From Hyphomicrobiaceae bacterium (lineage in GTDB: Bacteria; Pseudomonadota; Alphaproteobacteria; Rhizobiales; Hyphomicrobiaceae), in NCBI GenBank assembly GCA_021730785.1, contig JAKFWF010000049.1, positions 62,001 to 126,000 of the forward strand: a stretch of 64,000 bases of DNA. The letters are read 5' to 3'. Every line of letters starts with the position of its first letter. The first letter of the stretch is position 1. Under the pieces are notes generated by a model. It searched no databases, was not told where the DNA came from, and saw only the letters and a program-made list of their open reading frames with translations. This document shows positions 18,500-29,097 of this stretch, piece after piece. The position numbers were made by a program, and so were the translations under genes.

Positions 18500-19957
18500 G
18501 TGGATCAGCCCGTCGAGCGAACCGTTGAGGCATCGGCGTTGTTCGCCGGCGGCGACGACAGTGTCTCCACCGACGTTCGTCTGTCGATTAAGGACGGGCT
18601 GATTGTCTCGATAGAGACACCGACAAGCGTGACCGGAGGCGCACGCCGCTTCATTCTGCCGTCGCCCATCAATGCGCACGACCACGCACGGCCGACCGCT
18701 TCGTCTTTCGGGGCGATCGGCCAGCCGCTTGAGACGTGGATCTTGCGCACGGTGCTCGGCACGCCGCCCGATCCCTATCTGCAGGCCGCAGTTTCGCTGG
18801 CACGATCGGCTCGCAGCGGATGCGCGGCCGTCATGGTGCACTACACGCGCCCAAGCGGGCGAAAGCCCATAGTCGACGAGGCGGCCGAGATCGCGCGCGC
18901 CGCGAAGGACGTCGGTGTACGTCTCGCTTTCGCGCTCAGCGTCCGGGATCAAAACCCGCTCGTCTATGGCGACGCGGAGCCGCTGTTGGCATCCCTCGCG
19001 CAATCGGATCGCGATGTTCTCGAACGACTATTCGTGCACAAACCGCCTACGCCGCGCGCGTATATCGGACTCATCGAGGAAATCGCCGCGCGCATCGCCG
19101 GCCCGATGGTTGATGTACAGCTGGGCCCGGCCGGTGTGCAATGGTGTTCGCTGCCACTGCTCGAAGCGATTGCCGCCCACTCGGCGTCATCCGGCCGGCG
19201 CATCCATATGCACCTGCTAGAGACCGTCTATCAGCGCGCCTGGGCCGACCAGGCCTTCCCGCAAGGCATCGTCCGTCGTCTCGACGAGATCGGCCTGCTG
19301 ACGAATCGACTGACGCTCGCCCACTGCGTGCACGCCCGGCCCGATGAACTCGACCTTATCGCCAGCCGCGGCGTCCGGATCGTCACCAACGCCTCGTCAA
19401 ACCTGCACCTGCATTCCGGCGTCGGGCCTATCGCATCTGCCTATCAGCGAGGCGGCGCGATCGCTGTCGGTATTGATGGTCTTGCCCTCGACGAGGATGA
19501 CGACATCATCAGGGAAATGCGCCTTGTCCATCTGATGCATGGTGGGACGGGATTCAAGCGCACTTGGAGCTCGGCCGAATTTTACTCGCATATTATTGCC
19601 TCGGGCCGTCGCGTGACCGGCGCGCCTGGCGCAGGTCGCTTAGAGATTGGTGCGGCCGCGGATTTCATCGTGGTCGATCTCGACCGACTGGACCGCGATG
19701 CCATTCTGCCGGTTGATCCGCTCGATCTGCTGTTTGCGCGGGGCAACATGTCCCATGTCGCAGAGACCGTTGTCGCCGGCCGCAGCATCATGAAAGACGG
19801 CGCCGTCATCGGCGTTGACCTGCCGGCACTGGAAGCGGAGTTGCGCCAACTCTACCGGGCGCAGGTTCCGCGGCATGCTGATTTCCAGGACACGTGGCGC
19901 CGCTCTGAGCAGGTTTTTGGTCGTTGGTTTCAGCAGCAGTGCGGATGCGGCTGTTGA
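18500..19957 (+). CDS. Amidohydrolase family protein (cytosine deaminase/TrzA-like)
   Basis: LPSPINAHDHARP (HxH), IHMHLLETVYQRAWADQAFP, LAHCVH, GIDGLALDEDDD, GRLEIGAAADFIVVDL. Confidence 0.88.
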   Translation: MDQPVERTVEASALFAGGDDSVSTDVRLSIKDGLIVSIETPTSVTGGARRFILPSPINAHDHARPTASSFGAIGQPLETWILRTVLGTPPDPYLQAAVSLARSARSGCAAVMVHYTRPSGRKPIVDEAAEIARAAKDVGVRLAFALSVRDQNPLVYGDAEPLLASLAQSDRDVLERLFVHKPPTPRAYIGLIEEIAARIAGPMVDVQLGPAGVQWCSLPLLEAIAAHSASSGRRIHMHLLETVYQRAWADQAFPQGIVRRLDEIGLLTNRLTLAHCVHARPDELDLIASRGVRIVTNASSNLHLHSGVGPIASAYQRGGAIAVGIDGLALDEDDDIIREMRLVHLMHGGTGFKRTWSSAEFYSHIIASGRRVTGAPGAGRLEIGAAADFIVVDLDRLDRDAILPVDPLDLLFARGNMSHVAETVVAGRSIMKDGAVIGVDLPALEAELRQLYRAQVPRHADFQDTWRRSEQVFGRWFQQQCGCGC

Positions 19958-20265
19958 GGAGTCGTGATCGCTCCCTGCCGCCACGAGGCCGGGCGTACGG
20001 TGTAGGTGTTGATGCAGAAATTGGCGCCAATGTGCCGCACACGTGACGGATTGTGGTCATCGCGCCATGGCTGGGTGATCTTCGCGGCAAGTCTGAGACG
20101 CGGCTCAATCTCGCGCAACATGGTCAGGCGACCGGCATCGAACGTAGCTGTGGTTGGAAGACCCGCGACCGGCAACGGGCTGGGCGGATGCAGGGTCGGT
20201 TGCATGGCGATGGGCAGTGGCTCCAGCGGCGACGCGTATCGTCCGCATCGGCACCAGTTTCGCAT
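19930..20265 (-). CDS. Hypothetical protein (weak)
   Basis: ORF in the gap between the amidohydrolase and TRAP genes; no family recognised. Confidence 0.25.
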   Translation of the reverse strand: MRNWCRCGRYASPLEPLPIAMQPTLHPPSPLPVAGLPTTATFDAGRLTMLREIEPRLRLAAKITQPWRDDHNPSRVRHIGANFCINTYTVRPASWRQGAITTPQQPHPHCC

Positions 20266-20271
20266 GCCAAA

Positions 20272-22842
20272 TCAGAGATTTCGTCGTCGCTGCAGCACCG
20301 TCACCAATCCGAGCAGCCCGAGTGCGGGCAGAGCGAACCAGAAGGGATCGGGTCGGGGATTTGGTACGACGACGCTGTCGATCCTATCACCTGGGCGCAG
20401 CTTCAGGCGTGCGGCCTCTGATCCCGGTCGAACGGACGTGATCGTCGGCGCGGCGGTGAGTGACGACAGTCCGATCCCCGCCTCGTTGAGCCGCTGGCGC
20501 GCATCGCCCTTGGCGCCGAGCCCGAGGCGCACCGTCTTGATGACATCGTCACCGCTGAAGTTGGTCGATTGGATGCGCAGGCGCAGCGTCCCTGCGCCGG
20601 CCGTCTCGTCGACGACTTTGCCGATGCTCGCCGCGGGGCCGTTGACGCGCGGCGGCGCGATGCGGTCCATCCAGAAGTTCGGCCTGAACAGCGTAAAGCA
20701 AACGAGCAGCAGCGCCGCCGTTTCCCACCAGCGATTGCGCGCGAGATAGTACCCCTGGCACGCCGCGCAGAACGCCATCATGGCAAGGGTCGCGCAGCCG
20801 ACGACGAGCAGGAAATGCATCGGCCCGCCGATATCGATGAGCAGGATTTCAGGATTGAAGATGAAAATGAACGGCAGCAGGACGGTGCGGAACTCGTACC
20901 ACGTGCCCTGCCAGCCGACTTTCATCGGGTCCGCACCGGCAATCGCTCCGGCGGCGTAGGCCGCGAGCCCGACCGGCGGCGACACATCGGCCATGAGCCC
21001 GAAGTAGAACACGAACATGTGCACGGCGATCAATGGCACCGCGAGGTCGTTCTCGGCCGCGAGCGCCACGACAACGGGCGCCATCAGCGTTGCCACCACG
21101 ACGTAGCTCGCCGTCGTCGGCAGGCCGGTGCCCAGGATGATGCAGATCAGGCCAACCAGCAGCAACATAATCACGATGGAGCCGCCCGACAGGAACTCGA
21201 CGATCTCGGTCATGACCAGACCGATGCCGGTCAGGGTCACAGCGCCGACGAGAATGCCGGCCGTCGCCGTTGCGATGCCGACGCCGATCATGTTGCGGGC
21301 GCCGGTTTCGAGGCCTGAGGAGACTTCCCGGATGCCATGCCGCCAAGCCGCCGGCGAGGTTCCTGCGCCACGGAAGTAACTCGTCAGAGGACCTTGCGTC
21401 AGCACGACCCCGGCCATCGCAATCACGCCCCACAGCGCCGCAAGGCCGGGCGACATTTCTTCGACCATCAGGCACCAGATCAGCACCATCACCGGCACCA
21501 TGTAGTGCAGCCCCGTGCGCGCCGTTTCGTAGAAATCCGGCACCGTCACCAGTGGCGAGTTCGGATCGTCGATCGGCAGGTCGGGGTTGTTTGCACGCAC
21601 GCGCACCAAGGCGACGTACGAGATGATGGCCAAAGGAATGCCAAAAAGCAGGCTCGCGTCGTGGCCGAATAGGGTTTTGGTCCAACCAAGACCGAAATAA
21701 ACGAGGTTGGCCAGGATGACGAGCGAGGCGATGGTCATTGCGGCCTTGATCGCGCCTTGCTGTAGCGTGCGCCGGCGCGTCACGGCGATGCCGGTCATGC
21801 CGGCCTTGGTCGCTTCGAGATCGACGACGTAGAACAGTGCGCCGTACGTGAGCAGCGCCGGAATGAGTGCGTGCTTGCACACCTCGGCGTAGGAGATGCC
21901 GACATACTCCGCCATCAGGAACGCCGCGGCGCCCATGACCGGCGGCATGAGTTGGCCGTTGACGCCGGCAGCGCACTCGATGGCGCCGGCCTGCACGGGC
22001 GTGTAGCCGACGCGCTTCATGAGCGGGATTGTGAAGGTGCCCGTGGTCACGACATTGGCAACCGACGAACCCGAGATCATGCCGGTCAAGCCCGAGGCGA
22101 CAACGGCGGCTTTTGCCGGGCCACCACGAAATTTGCCGAGCAACGCGAAGGCGACCTGGATGAACCAGTTGCCCGCGCCCGCGCGCTCGAGAAGTGCGCC
22201 AAACAGTACGAACAAGAAGATGAAGTTGGTGGCGACACCGAGCGCGACGCCGAACACGCCCTCCGATGTAATCCAGAAGTGCGAAGCCGCGCGCGATAGC
22301 GAAGCGCCCTTGTGCCCGAGCATGCCTGGCAGCCACGGCCCTGCAAACACGTAGATCAACGCTACGATCGAAATGATCGGCATCCACGGCCCTTCGGCGC
22401 GACGGGATGCTTCGAGCAGCAGCAGAACGCCGACGACCGACACCACCACGTCCGCCGTCGTCGGCAGTCCTGGGCGCGCCGAAAGCGCCTTGTAGAACAC
22501 GATCAGATACAGGACTGCACAAAGCGCGAGCGCGACCAGCAGCCAATCATACCAGGGCACACGGTTGCGCGGCGACGAGGCGAAAGCCGGAAACGCCAGG
22601 AATGCCAGCGCAAACGCAAAGCACAAATGAAAACCGCGGGCCTCGGTATCGTTGAAGATGCCGAAATTGAGCGCAAACGGCAGCGGCGAGGCGATCCACA
22701 TCTGGAACAGCGACCAGCACACCGCGACCACCGTCATCAACCTGGCGGTCGTGCCGAGTGGCTTGCGCCCGCCCATGTCGGCATCGGCGACGAGTTGGTC
22801 GAGGTCTTCGCGTTTTACTGCTGCGCCGTGTGCCGATGTCAT
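20272..22842 (-). CDS. TRAP transporter fused permease (TAXI type, C-terminal DUF3394-like)
   Basis: VASGLTGMISGSSVANVVTTGTFTIPLMKRVGY, GTGLPTTASYVVVATLMAP, DVSPPVGLAAYAAGAIAGADP. Confidence 0.94.
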   Translation of the reverse strand: MTSAHGAAVKREDLDQLVADADMGGRKPLGTTARLMTVVAVCWSLFQMWIASPLPFALNFGIFNDTEARGFHLCFAFALAFLAFPAFASSPRNRVPWYDWLLVALALCAVLYLIVFYKALSARPGLPTTADVVVSVVGVLLLLEASRRAEGPWMPIISIVALIYVFAGPWLPGMLGHKGASLSRAASHFWITSEGVFGVALGVATNFIFLFVLFGALLERAGAGNWFIQVAFALLGKFRGGPAKAAVVASGLTGMISGSSVANVVTTGTFTIPLMKRVGYTPVQAGAIECAAGVNGQLMPPVMGAAAFLMAEYVGISYAEVCKHALIPALLTYGALFYVVDLEATKAGMTGIAVTRRRTLQQGAIKAAMTIASLVILANLVYFGLGWTKTLFGHDASLLFGIPLAIISYVALVRVRANNPDLPIDDPNSPLVTVPDFYETARTGLHYMVPVMVLIWCLMVEEMSPGLAALWGVIAMAGVVLTQGPLTSYFRGAGTSPAAWRHGIREVSSGLETGARNMIGVGIATATAGILVGAVTLTGIGLVMTEIVEFLSGGSIVIMLLLVGLICIILGTGLPTTASYVVVATLMAPVVVALAAENDLAVPLIAVHMFVFYFGLMADVSPPVGLAAYAAGAIAGADPMKVGWQGTWYEFRTVLLPFIFIFNPEILLIDIGGPMHFLLVVGCATLAMMAFCAACQGYYLARNRWWETAALLLVCFTLFRPNFWMDRIAPPRVNGPAASIGKVVDETAGAGTLRLRIQSTNFSGDDVIKTVRLGLGAKGDARQRLNEAGIGLSSLTAAPTITSVRPGSEAARLKLRPGDRIDSVVVPNPRPDPFWFALPALGLLGLVTVLQRRRNL

Positions 22843-22903
22843 GGTCGGAACCTTGCCCCTGAATGCAGGCTGCGGACCGGTTTCCCGATCCGCAGCCGTC
22901 CGC

Positions 22904-23869
22904 TCACAACATGCCTTTTTCTTTGTAGTACTTGACCGCGCCTGGATGCAGTTCGGCGGTGAGGCCGTTCTTGACCATGGCCTTCGGGTCGAGGTTGGCG
23001 AATGCCGGGTGCAGCTTCTTGAACTCGTCGAAATTCTCGAACACGGCCTTGACGAGATTGTAGACGACGTCATCGGCCACCTTGGCCGATGTGACGAGCG
23101 TCGCCGCAACGCCATAGGTCACGACGGCATTCGGATTGTTGGCGTACATGCCGCCGGGGATGGTCGCCTTGGCGTAGAAAGAATTCGCCGCGACCAGTTT
23201 GTCGACGGCGGCGCCTTCGAGCGCGATCAGCTTGGCGCCACAGCCCGTGGTCGGGTCTTGGATGGCGGCGGAGGGATGCCCGACGCCGTAGTAGAAGCCG
23301 TCGATCTTGCTGTCGCACAGCGCGGTGCCCTGCTCGTCGGCCTTCAATTCCGAGGCGAGCGAGAAATCACTGGTCTTCCATCCCATCGCCGTCAGCAATT
23401 CCTCCATCGACGCGCGTGTGCCCGAGCCGGGATTGCCGATATTGAACTTTTTGCCCTTGAAGTCTTCGAACTTGGACACGCCGGCGTCCTTGCGTGCGAG
23501 CACGGTGAACGGCTCGGGATGTACCGAGAATACCGAGCGCAGGTCGGCCACCGCGCCCCCATCCTTGAATTGCGCAAGGCCCTTGACGCCATTGTGGTGC
23601 ACGTCCGATTGCGCCATGCCAAACTCGATGTCGCCCGACTTGATGGCGTTGATGTTGAACACCGAGCCGCCGGTCGATTCCGTCGAGCAGCGCAGGTTGG
23701 TCTTGGCGCGGTCCTTGTTCATCAAGCGGCAGATGGCACCGCCAACGGCGTAGTAGACGCCGGTGACACCACCGGTACCAACGGTGACGAACTTCTGCTG
23801 TGCGGCGGCCGGGCCTGCGCAAAGGCCGAGCGCCACTGTGGCTGCGGCAAGAGTTGAGATCTTTTTCAT
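22904..23869 (-). CDS. TAXI family TRAP transporter solute-binding protein
   Basis: Signal peptide; [28 protein letters not shown]...[12 protein letters not shown]. Confidence 0.94.
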   Translation of the reverse strand: MKKISTLAAATVALGLCAGPAAAQQKFVTVGTGGVTGVYYAVGGAICRLMNKDRAKTNLRCSTESTGGSVFNINAIKSGDIEFGMAQSDVHHNGVKGLAQFKDGGAVADLRSVFSVHPEPFTVLARKDAGVSKFEDFKGKKFNIGNPGSGTRASMEELLTAMGWKTSDFSLASELKADEQGTALCDSKIDGFYYGVGHPSAAIQDPTTGCGAKLIALEGAAVDKLVAANSFYAKATIPGGMYANNPNAVVTYGVAATLVTSAKVADDVVYNLVKAVFENFDEFKKLHPAFANLDPKAMVKNGLTAELHPGAVKYYKEKGML

Positions 23870-23908
23870 GCACGTACTCCCTGTTGAGACGGATTGCTGC
23901 TTCATGAT

Positions 23909-25264
23909 CTATCCGCGCGGCAGCGACGCGAACGCGGCATCGACGGCGTCACCGAACCGCTCGACGATGCGGTCGATGTCTTGGCTGGTCGAAATGAAGG
24001 GGGGGGCCAGCATGTTGTGGTCGCCCAAGCGGCCGTCGATCGTACCGGGCATGCCGTAACAGGCCAGACCGCGCGCCATGGCCTCGGCCTTCACGCGCGC
24101 ATTGAGCTTGAGCGCGGGGTCGAAGGCAGCCTTGGTGGTGCGATCCGATACGTACTCGACCGCCCAGAACAGACCGCGGCCACGGATATCGCCGACATGA
24201 TGGTGATTGGCGAAGCGCTCGCGCAGGCGCCGCTCCAGATGCTCGCCCTGCGTCCGCACACTGACCAGGAGATTGTCGCGCTGGATGGTTTCCTGAACGG
24301 CCAACGAAGCCGCACAGGCCATCGGATGTCCAAGATACGTGTGGCCATGCTGAAAAAAACCTGAGCCATCGCGGAAGGCCGAAAATATCTTGCCCGACAG
24401 CAGGGCGGCGCCGATCGGTTGATACCCGGCGCCGAGCCCCTTGGCGATGGCCATCAGATCCGGTGCGATGCCCTCTTGCTCGCAGGCGTGCAGCGTGCCC
24501 GTCCGGCCCATGCCGCACATGACTTCGTCGAGGATCAGCAGGATGCCATGTCGATCGCAGACCTCGCGAATACGCTTGAAGTAGCCTGGCGGTGGCGTCG
24601 TGCAGCCCTGCGTCGCGCCGCCGACGGTTTCGGCGACGAACGCGATGACCGTTTCGGCGCCCAGTTCTATGATTTTGTCCTCGAATTCGGCTGCGAGTCG
24701 CAGACCATATGCTTCTGCCGTCTCGCTCTCGCGGCGGTCACGGTAGGCATAGGGTGGCGAGATGTGGTGGCTCTCAAACAGCAGTGGCGCGAACTGCTCG
24801 CGCCGAAACGCATTGCCGCCGACAGCGAGCACGCCGAGCGTGTTGCCATGATAACTCTGCCGGCGTCCGATAAAGTTGCGCCGCTGTGGCTGACCGATCT
24901 CGACAAAATATTGCCGCGCCATTTTCAACGCCGCTTCCATCGCCTCGGAGCCGCCCGAAACGTAATAGACGTGCTCCAGGCCTGCTGGTGCGTGTTCAAC
25001 CAGATGGTCTGCCAGCCGCTCGGCGACAGCGGTCGTGAAGAACGACGTATGGGCATAGGCCAATTGCTCGAGCTGCGCCTTGAGGGCGGCATTGACCGCG
25101 GGATGGCCATGGCCGAGGCATGACACGGCAGCACCACCGGACGCATCAATGTAGGCTTTGCCGTCCGCGTCGACGATCTCGATGCCCCGGCCTCCGGTGG
25201 CCACGGGCAGCGATTCGCCGCCCTTGATCTGCCGATGCAGGATGCGAGTTTTGCGCGCTGTCAT
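23909..25264 (-). CDS. Class III PLP-dependent aminotransferase
   Basis: YYVSGGSEAMEAALKMARQY, LILDEVMCGMGRTG, PDLMAIAKGLGAGYQPIGA. Confidence 0.94.
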   Translation of the reverse strand: MTARKTRILHRQIKGGESLPVATGGRGIEIVDADGKAYIDASGGAAVSCLGHGHPAVNAALKAQLEQLAYAHTSFFTTAVAERLADHLVEHAPAGLEHVYYVSGGSEAMEAALKMARQYFVEIGQPQRRNFIGRRQSYHGNTLGVLAVGGNAFRREQFAPLLFESHHISPPYAYRDRRESETAEAYGLRLAAEFEDKIIELGAETVIAFVAETVGGATQGCTTPPPGYFKRIREVCDRHGILLILDEVMCGMGRTGTLHACEQEGIAPDLMAIAKGLGAGYQPIGAALLSGKIFSAFRDGSGFFQHGHTYLGHPMACAASLAVQETIQRDNLLVSVRTQGEHLERRLRERFANHHHVGDIRGRGLFWAVEYVSDRTTKAAFDPALKLNARVKAEAMARGLACYGMPGTIDGRLGDHNMLAPPFISTSQDIDRIVERFGDAVDAAFASLPRG

Positions 25265-26154
25265 ATCTTGCCTCCACGCCGCTGTGGTTCGGTCGCATAG
25301 CTGCCGAAGCGGGCGAGATGCGCTTCCGTTTCGGCAATGGCCTTCACGGCAGCCTTGCCGCGTTTCGCCGCCACCAGCGCCGCGAGACATTCGACGACGA
25401 CGAAGGCGGGCGTCATCGTGTGCAGGAACGATGGTGTATCGGTCGGCACCAGGATCACCTCCCTGGCATTGCGTGCAATGGGGGACGCGAGACTGTCGGT
25501 AATGGCAATGATCGGTGCACGGCGTTCGACGGCGAACGCAATGGCATCGACTGTATTGCGCGTATAGGGCGCGATGGTGAGAGCAAGCACCGCATCGGTC
25601 CGGCGAAGCGTGCGCAACTGATCGAGCCCGATGCCACCGGCACCGTCGACGAGGCAGGTCTCCTCGCCGATCAGCGAGAGCAGATAGGTGCCGAGATACA
25701 TCGCTGGAAAGCTCGACCGTGCGCCGATGCAGAACAGGCGGTCTTGCTGGACGATCAGGTCGGCGGCGCTACCGATGGACGCAAGAGTGTCCGGGTTGCT
25801 TAGCGTTCTGAGGTGCCCGGCAATGCCTGCAAGTGTGTCTGCGACGAGGTCGCTATCGCCATCCAGACCGCGGCGCTGTTGGAGGCCCTCGGTGCGATCT
25901 TTGAATGAAGAGTGCCGATTACGGACGCCATCTGCGTAGACTTTGCGGACTTCATCGAAGCCCTGGAATCCTAGCCGTTGCGCGAGCCGCGTCATGGTCG
26001 CCGGTTCGACATCGGCGCGCTTCGCCAGCTCACGCATCGACAGCAGCGCCACGTCATCTGGATGATCGAGCAGCCGCTTGGCCGCCGCTTGCATGCGTGG
26101 CGGTAGCCGGTCGAACCCAGCAAGGATGCGGTCGCGAATATCGTTCCTATTCAT
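25261..26154 (-). CDS. MurR/RpiR family regulator (HTH + SIS)
   Basis: LLSMRELAKRADVEPATMTRLAQRLGFQGFDEVRKVY; C-terminal SIS-like domain. Confidence 0.93.
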   Translation of the reverse strand: MNRNDIRDRILAGFDRLPPRMQAAAKRLLDHPDDVALLSMRELAKRADVEPATMTRLAQRLGFQGFDEVRKVYADGVRNRHSSFKDRTEGLQQRRGLDGDSDLVADTLAGIAGHLRTLSNPDTLASIGSAADLIVQQDRLFCIGARSSFPAMYLGTYLLSLIGEETCLVDGAGGIGLDQLRTLRRTDAVLALTIAPYTRNTVDAIAFAVERRAPIIAITDSLASPIARNAREVILVPTDTPSFLHTMTPAFVVVECLAALVAAKRGKAAVKAIAETEAHLARFGSYATEPQRRGGKI

Positions 26155-26393
26155 GCCACATGCTATCCGGCACCGCGGCGGCGCGCAACACTTGTTGCGA
26201 AATGACAAACCACGGCAACTTTGTTGCGCACACGTGCAAACAGATGCACGGCACCGGAGCCGCGGGAAGGCAGGTTTGACCATCGCGAGCGGAGCATATC
26301 GGCGCAGCGCAGCGCCTGCATATTTGCGCGAGCAGTCCGCTCGATTGGGGGCAGATTTGTGATCGATATCGCTTGCCCGACTATGCTCCCAGC

Positions 26394-27182
26394 TCATTCA
26401 AAAGCAGTTGGCACACATTGTTGATCGTCCGCGCTTGAGCCGCGACTGCCGGCGGCGGCACCATCCACCGCCGCGCGCTCGTCGAATACGAAACAGTCGC
26501 CCTGCCAGGCGCTCTGCTCGGGCGCAACCGCGGCGAGATAGGCCAGAATGCCGCCGCGCAAGTGATAGACCTCGGCAAAGCCTTGCGCCTTCATATGGGC
26601 GGCCGCCTTTTCGCAGCGGATGCCGCCGGTGCAGAACATGGCGACCTTGCGGTGACGGCTCGGATCGAGGTTGGCTGCGATGAACGCGGGCAATTCCGAA
26701 AAGCAGCGTGTGTGCGGATCGACCGCGCCGGGAAACGTGCCGACCGCCACCTCGTAGGCATTGCGCGTGTCGAGAATGAGAACGTCCGGATCGGCGATCA
26801 GCGTGTTCCAGTCCTGCGGCGCGACATAAGTGCCGGCCAGCCCGTGCATCGAGGCCAGGATCGGGTCGCCGTCCTGCTGGCCGAACGTGATGATCTCGCG
26901 CTTCACCTTGACCTTGAGGCGCTGGAACGGATGGTCGGGCGCCGTCGTCTCCTTGGTCACGAGGTCGGCGAAGCGGGCGTCGCTGCGCAAGGCGGCCAGG
27001 AAGTCAACAATCGCTGGCGGCGCGCCGGAGACGGTGGCGTTGATGCCTTCGGACGCCAGCAACAATGTGCCGCGCATGCCGAGCGCCTGCAGCTTGGTGT
27101 GGAGCCGCTCGCGCAATTGTTCGGCGTCGGGCAGCGGCACGAACTTGTAGAACGCCGCGACGATGACGGTCATGGCGGACAT
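26394..27182 (-). CDS. trhO: tRNA uridine(34) hydroxylase, rhodanese-related
   Basis: LLASEGINATVSG, LDTRNAYEVAVGTFPGAVDP, MFCTGGIRCEKAAAHMKAQGF. Confidence 0.93.
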   Translation of the reverse strand: MSAMTVIVAAFYKFVPLPDAEQLRERLHTKLQALGMRGTLLLASEGINATVSGAPPAIVDFLAALRSDARFADLVTKETTAPDHPFQRLKVKVKREIITFGQQDGDPILASMHGLAGTYVAPQDWNTLIADPDVLILDTRNAYEVAVGTFPGAVDPHTRCFSELPAFIAANLDPSRHRKVAMFCTGGIRCEKAAAHMKAQGFAEVYHLRGGILAYLAAVAPEQSAWQGDCFVFDERAAVDGAAAGSRGSSADDQQCVPTAFE

Positions 27183-27192
27183 GCGCCTGCGA

Positions 27193-28110
27193 TCAGCGGG
27201 TCGGGACCGGCTTCTCGCCGCGATAGTCGTAGAAGCCGCGCTGGGTCTTGCGGCCGAGCCAGCCGGCCTCGACGTATTTCACCAGCAGTGGGCACGGACG
27301 GTATTTCGAGTCGGCCAGCCCCTCATACAGCACCTGCATCACCGACAGGCAGGTATCGAGGCCGATGAAATCGGCGAGTTCGAGGGGACCCATGGGATGG
27401 TTGGCGCCAAGCTTCAACGACCGGTCGATCGCCTCCACCGTGCCGACGCCTTCATAAAGCGTATAGACCGCCTCGTTGATCATCGGCAGCAGGATGCGGT
27501 TGACGATGAAGGCTGGAAAATCCTCCGACACGGCGATGGTCTTGCCGAGGCTCGACACGAATGCCTTGGCGGCAGTGAATGTCACGTCGTCCGTGGCGAT
27601 GCCGCGGATCACCTCGACGAGCTGCATCAGCGGCACCGGGTTCATGAAATGCATGCCGATGAACATTTCCGGCCGGTCGGACGTCGCGGCGAGCCGGGTG
27701 ATCGAGATCGACGAGGTGTTGGAGGCGACCAGCGCGCCAGGCTTCAGATGCTGGCACAGCTCGCTGAAGATCTTGCGCTTGAGGCTCTCGTCCTCGGTGG
27801 CGGCTTCGATCACCAGATCGCAGTCGCCGAGATCCTTGAACGTCGCCGCATAGCCAATGCGTTCGAGCGCTGCCACCATGTCGTTGTTCTTCAGTTGGCC
27901 CTTGGCCACCTGCCGCGCCATATTGCGCTCGATCGCAGCCACGCCCTTGTCGACGCGCACCTTTTCGAGATCGTTCAGCACGACGTGGTAGCCCGACGCC
28001 GCAATCACGTGGGCAATCCCGCAGCCCATCTGGCCGGCGCCGATGATACCGACGCGCTTGATCACGATCGCCGTGTCCGCGCTCGACTTGGGTTTTACCA
28101 GGGCATCCAT
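27193..28110 (-). CDS. hbd: 3-hydroxybutyryl-CoA dehydrogenase
   Basis: VGIIGAGQMGCGIAHVIAASGYHVVLND, GMHFMNPVPLMQLVEVI, NRILLPMINEAV. Confidence 0.94.
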   Translation of the reverse strand: MDALVKPKSSADTAIVIKRVGIIGAGQMGCGIAHVIAASGYHVVLNDLEKVRVDKGVAAIERNMARQVAKGQLKNNDMVAALERIGYAATFKDLGDCDLVIEAATEDESLKRKIFSELCQHLKPGALVASNTSSISITRLAATSDRPEMFIGMHFMNPVPLMQLVEVIRGIATDDVTFTAAKAFVSSLGKTIAVSEDFPAFIVNRILLPMINEAVYTLYEGVGTVEAIDRSLKLGANHPMGPLELADFIGLDTCLSVMQVLYEGLADSKYRPCPLLVKYVEAGWLGRKTQRGFYDYRGEKPVPTR

Positions 28111-28152
28111 GGGAAGTTCGATCCTTGTTCGCGGTGCGCGCGGCTGAGGCGG

Positions 28153-29097
28153 TCAGCGGCCGGCCTTCTGCAACTCGGCGTCCAATTCGGGGAGCGCCTG
28201 GAACAGGTCGGCCACCAGTCCGTAGTCGGCGACCTGGAAGATCGGCGCCTCGGCGTCCTTGTTGATTGCGACGATAACCTTGCTGTCCTTCATGCCGGCC
28301 AAGTGCTGGATCGCACCCGAAATGCCAACTGCCACATAGAGTTCGGGGGCGACCACCTTGCCGGTCTGGCCGACCTGGTAGTCATTCGGCACGAAACCGG
28401 CATCGACCGCGGCCCGGCTCGCACCCATGGCGGCGCCCAGGCGGTCGGCCAACGGCTCGATGAACTTCTTGTAGTTCTCGCCCGAACCCATGCCACGGCC
28501 GCCCGACACGACGATCTTGGCGGAGGCGAGTTCAGGCCGGTCGGAGCGGGCGATCTCCGCCTTCTCGAACACCGACAGGCCGACGGCGCCCGGCACGGCG
28601 ACGGTCTCGATCGCGGCTGAACCACCTTCGGCGGTTGCTGCGAACGATGCGACGCGCACGGTGATGACCTTCTTCGCGTCGGTCGACTGCACCGTCTGGA
28701 TCGCGTTGCCGGCGTAGATCGGGCGCTCGAAGGTATCGGGGCCCTTCACGGCCGTGATTTCCGAGATCTGCATCACGTCGAGGCTAGCTGCGATCCGCGG
28801 CATGAAGTTCTTCGCCTGGGCCGTGCCGGCGGCGACGACGGCGGTATAGGTCTGCATCATCGGCACGACCAGTGCGGTGACTTCCTCGGCCAACTGGTGG
28901 GCGAACTGCACGCCATCGGCGACCAGCACCTTGGTCACGCCCTGCAACTTGGCGGCAGCTTCCGCCGCCGGCCGGCAATTGTGACCGACGACGAGGACAT
29001 GCACCTCGGCGCCCAGCGCGGCAGCAGCGGTCATGGCCTTGGCGGTCAGCGAATTCAGCGCGCCATTGGAATGCTCGGCAATCAGCAGCGTCGCCAT
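28153..29097 (-). CDS. etfA: Electron transfer flavoprotein alpha subunit
   Basis: [39 protein letters not shown]. Confidence 0.97.
   Translation of the reverse strand: MATLLIAEHSNGALNSLTAKAMTAAAALGAEVHVLVVGHNCRPAAEAAAKLQGVTKVLVADGVQFAHQLAEEVTALVVPMMQTYTAVVAAGTAQAKNFMPRIAASLDVMQISEITAVKGPDTFERPIYAGNAIQTVQSTDAKKVITVRVASFAATAEGGSAAIETVAVPGAVGLSVFEKAEIARSDRPELASAKIVVSGGRGMGSGENYKKFIEPLADRLGAAMGASRAAVDAGFVPNDYQVGQTGKVVAPELYVAVGISGAIQHLAGMKDSKVIVAINKDAEAPIFQVADYGLVADLFQALPELDAELQKAGR

Noticed and set aside
20849-22546. 565-aa minus-strand ORF overlapping the TRAP permease
   Set aside because: Arg/His-rich shadow frame of a clear TRAP permease; typical artefact of high-GC sequence.
27163-28620. 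485-aa + strand ORF opposite hbd/etfA
   Set aside because: Antisense shadow of well-identified conserved genes.
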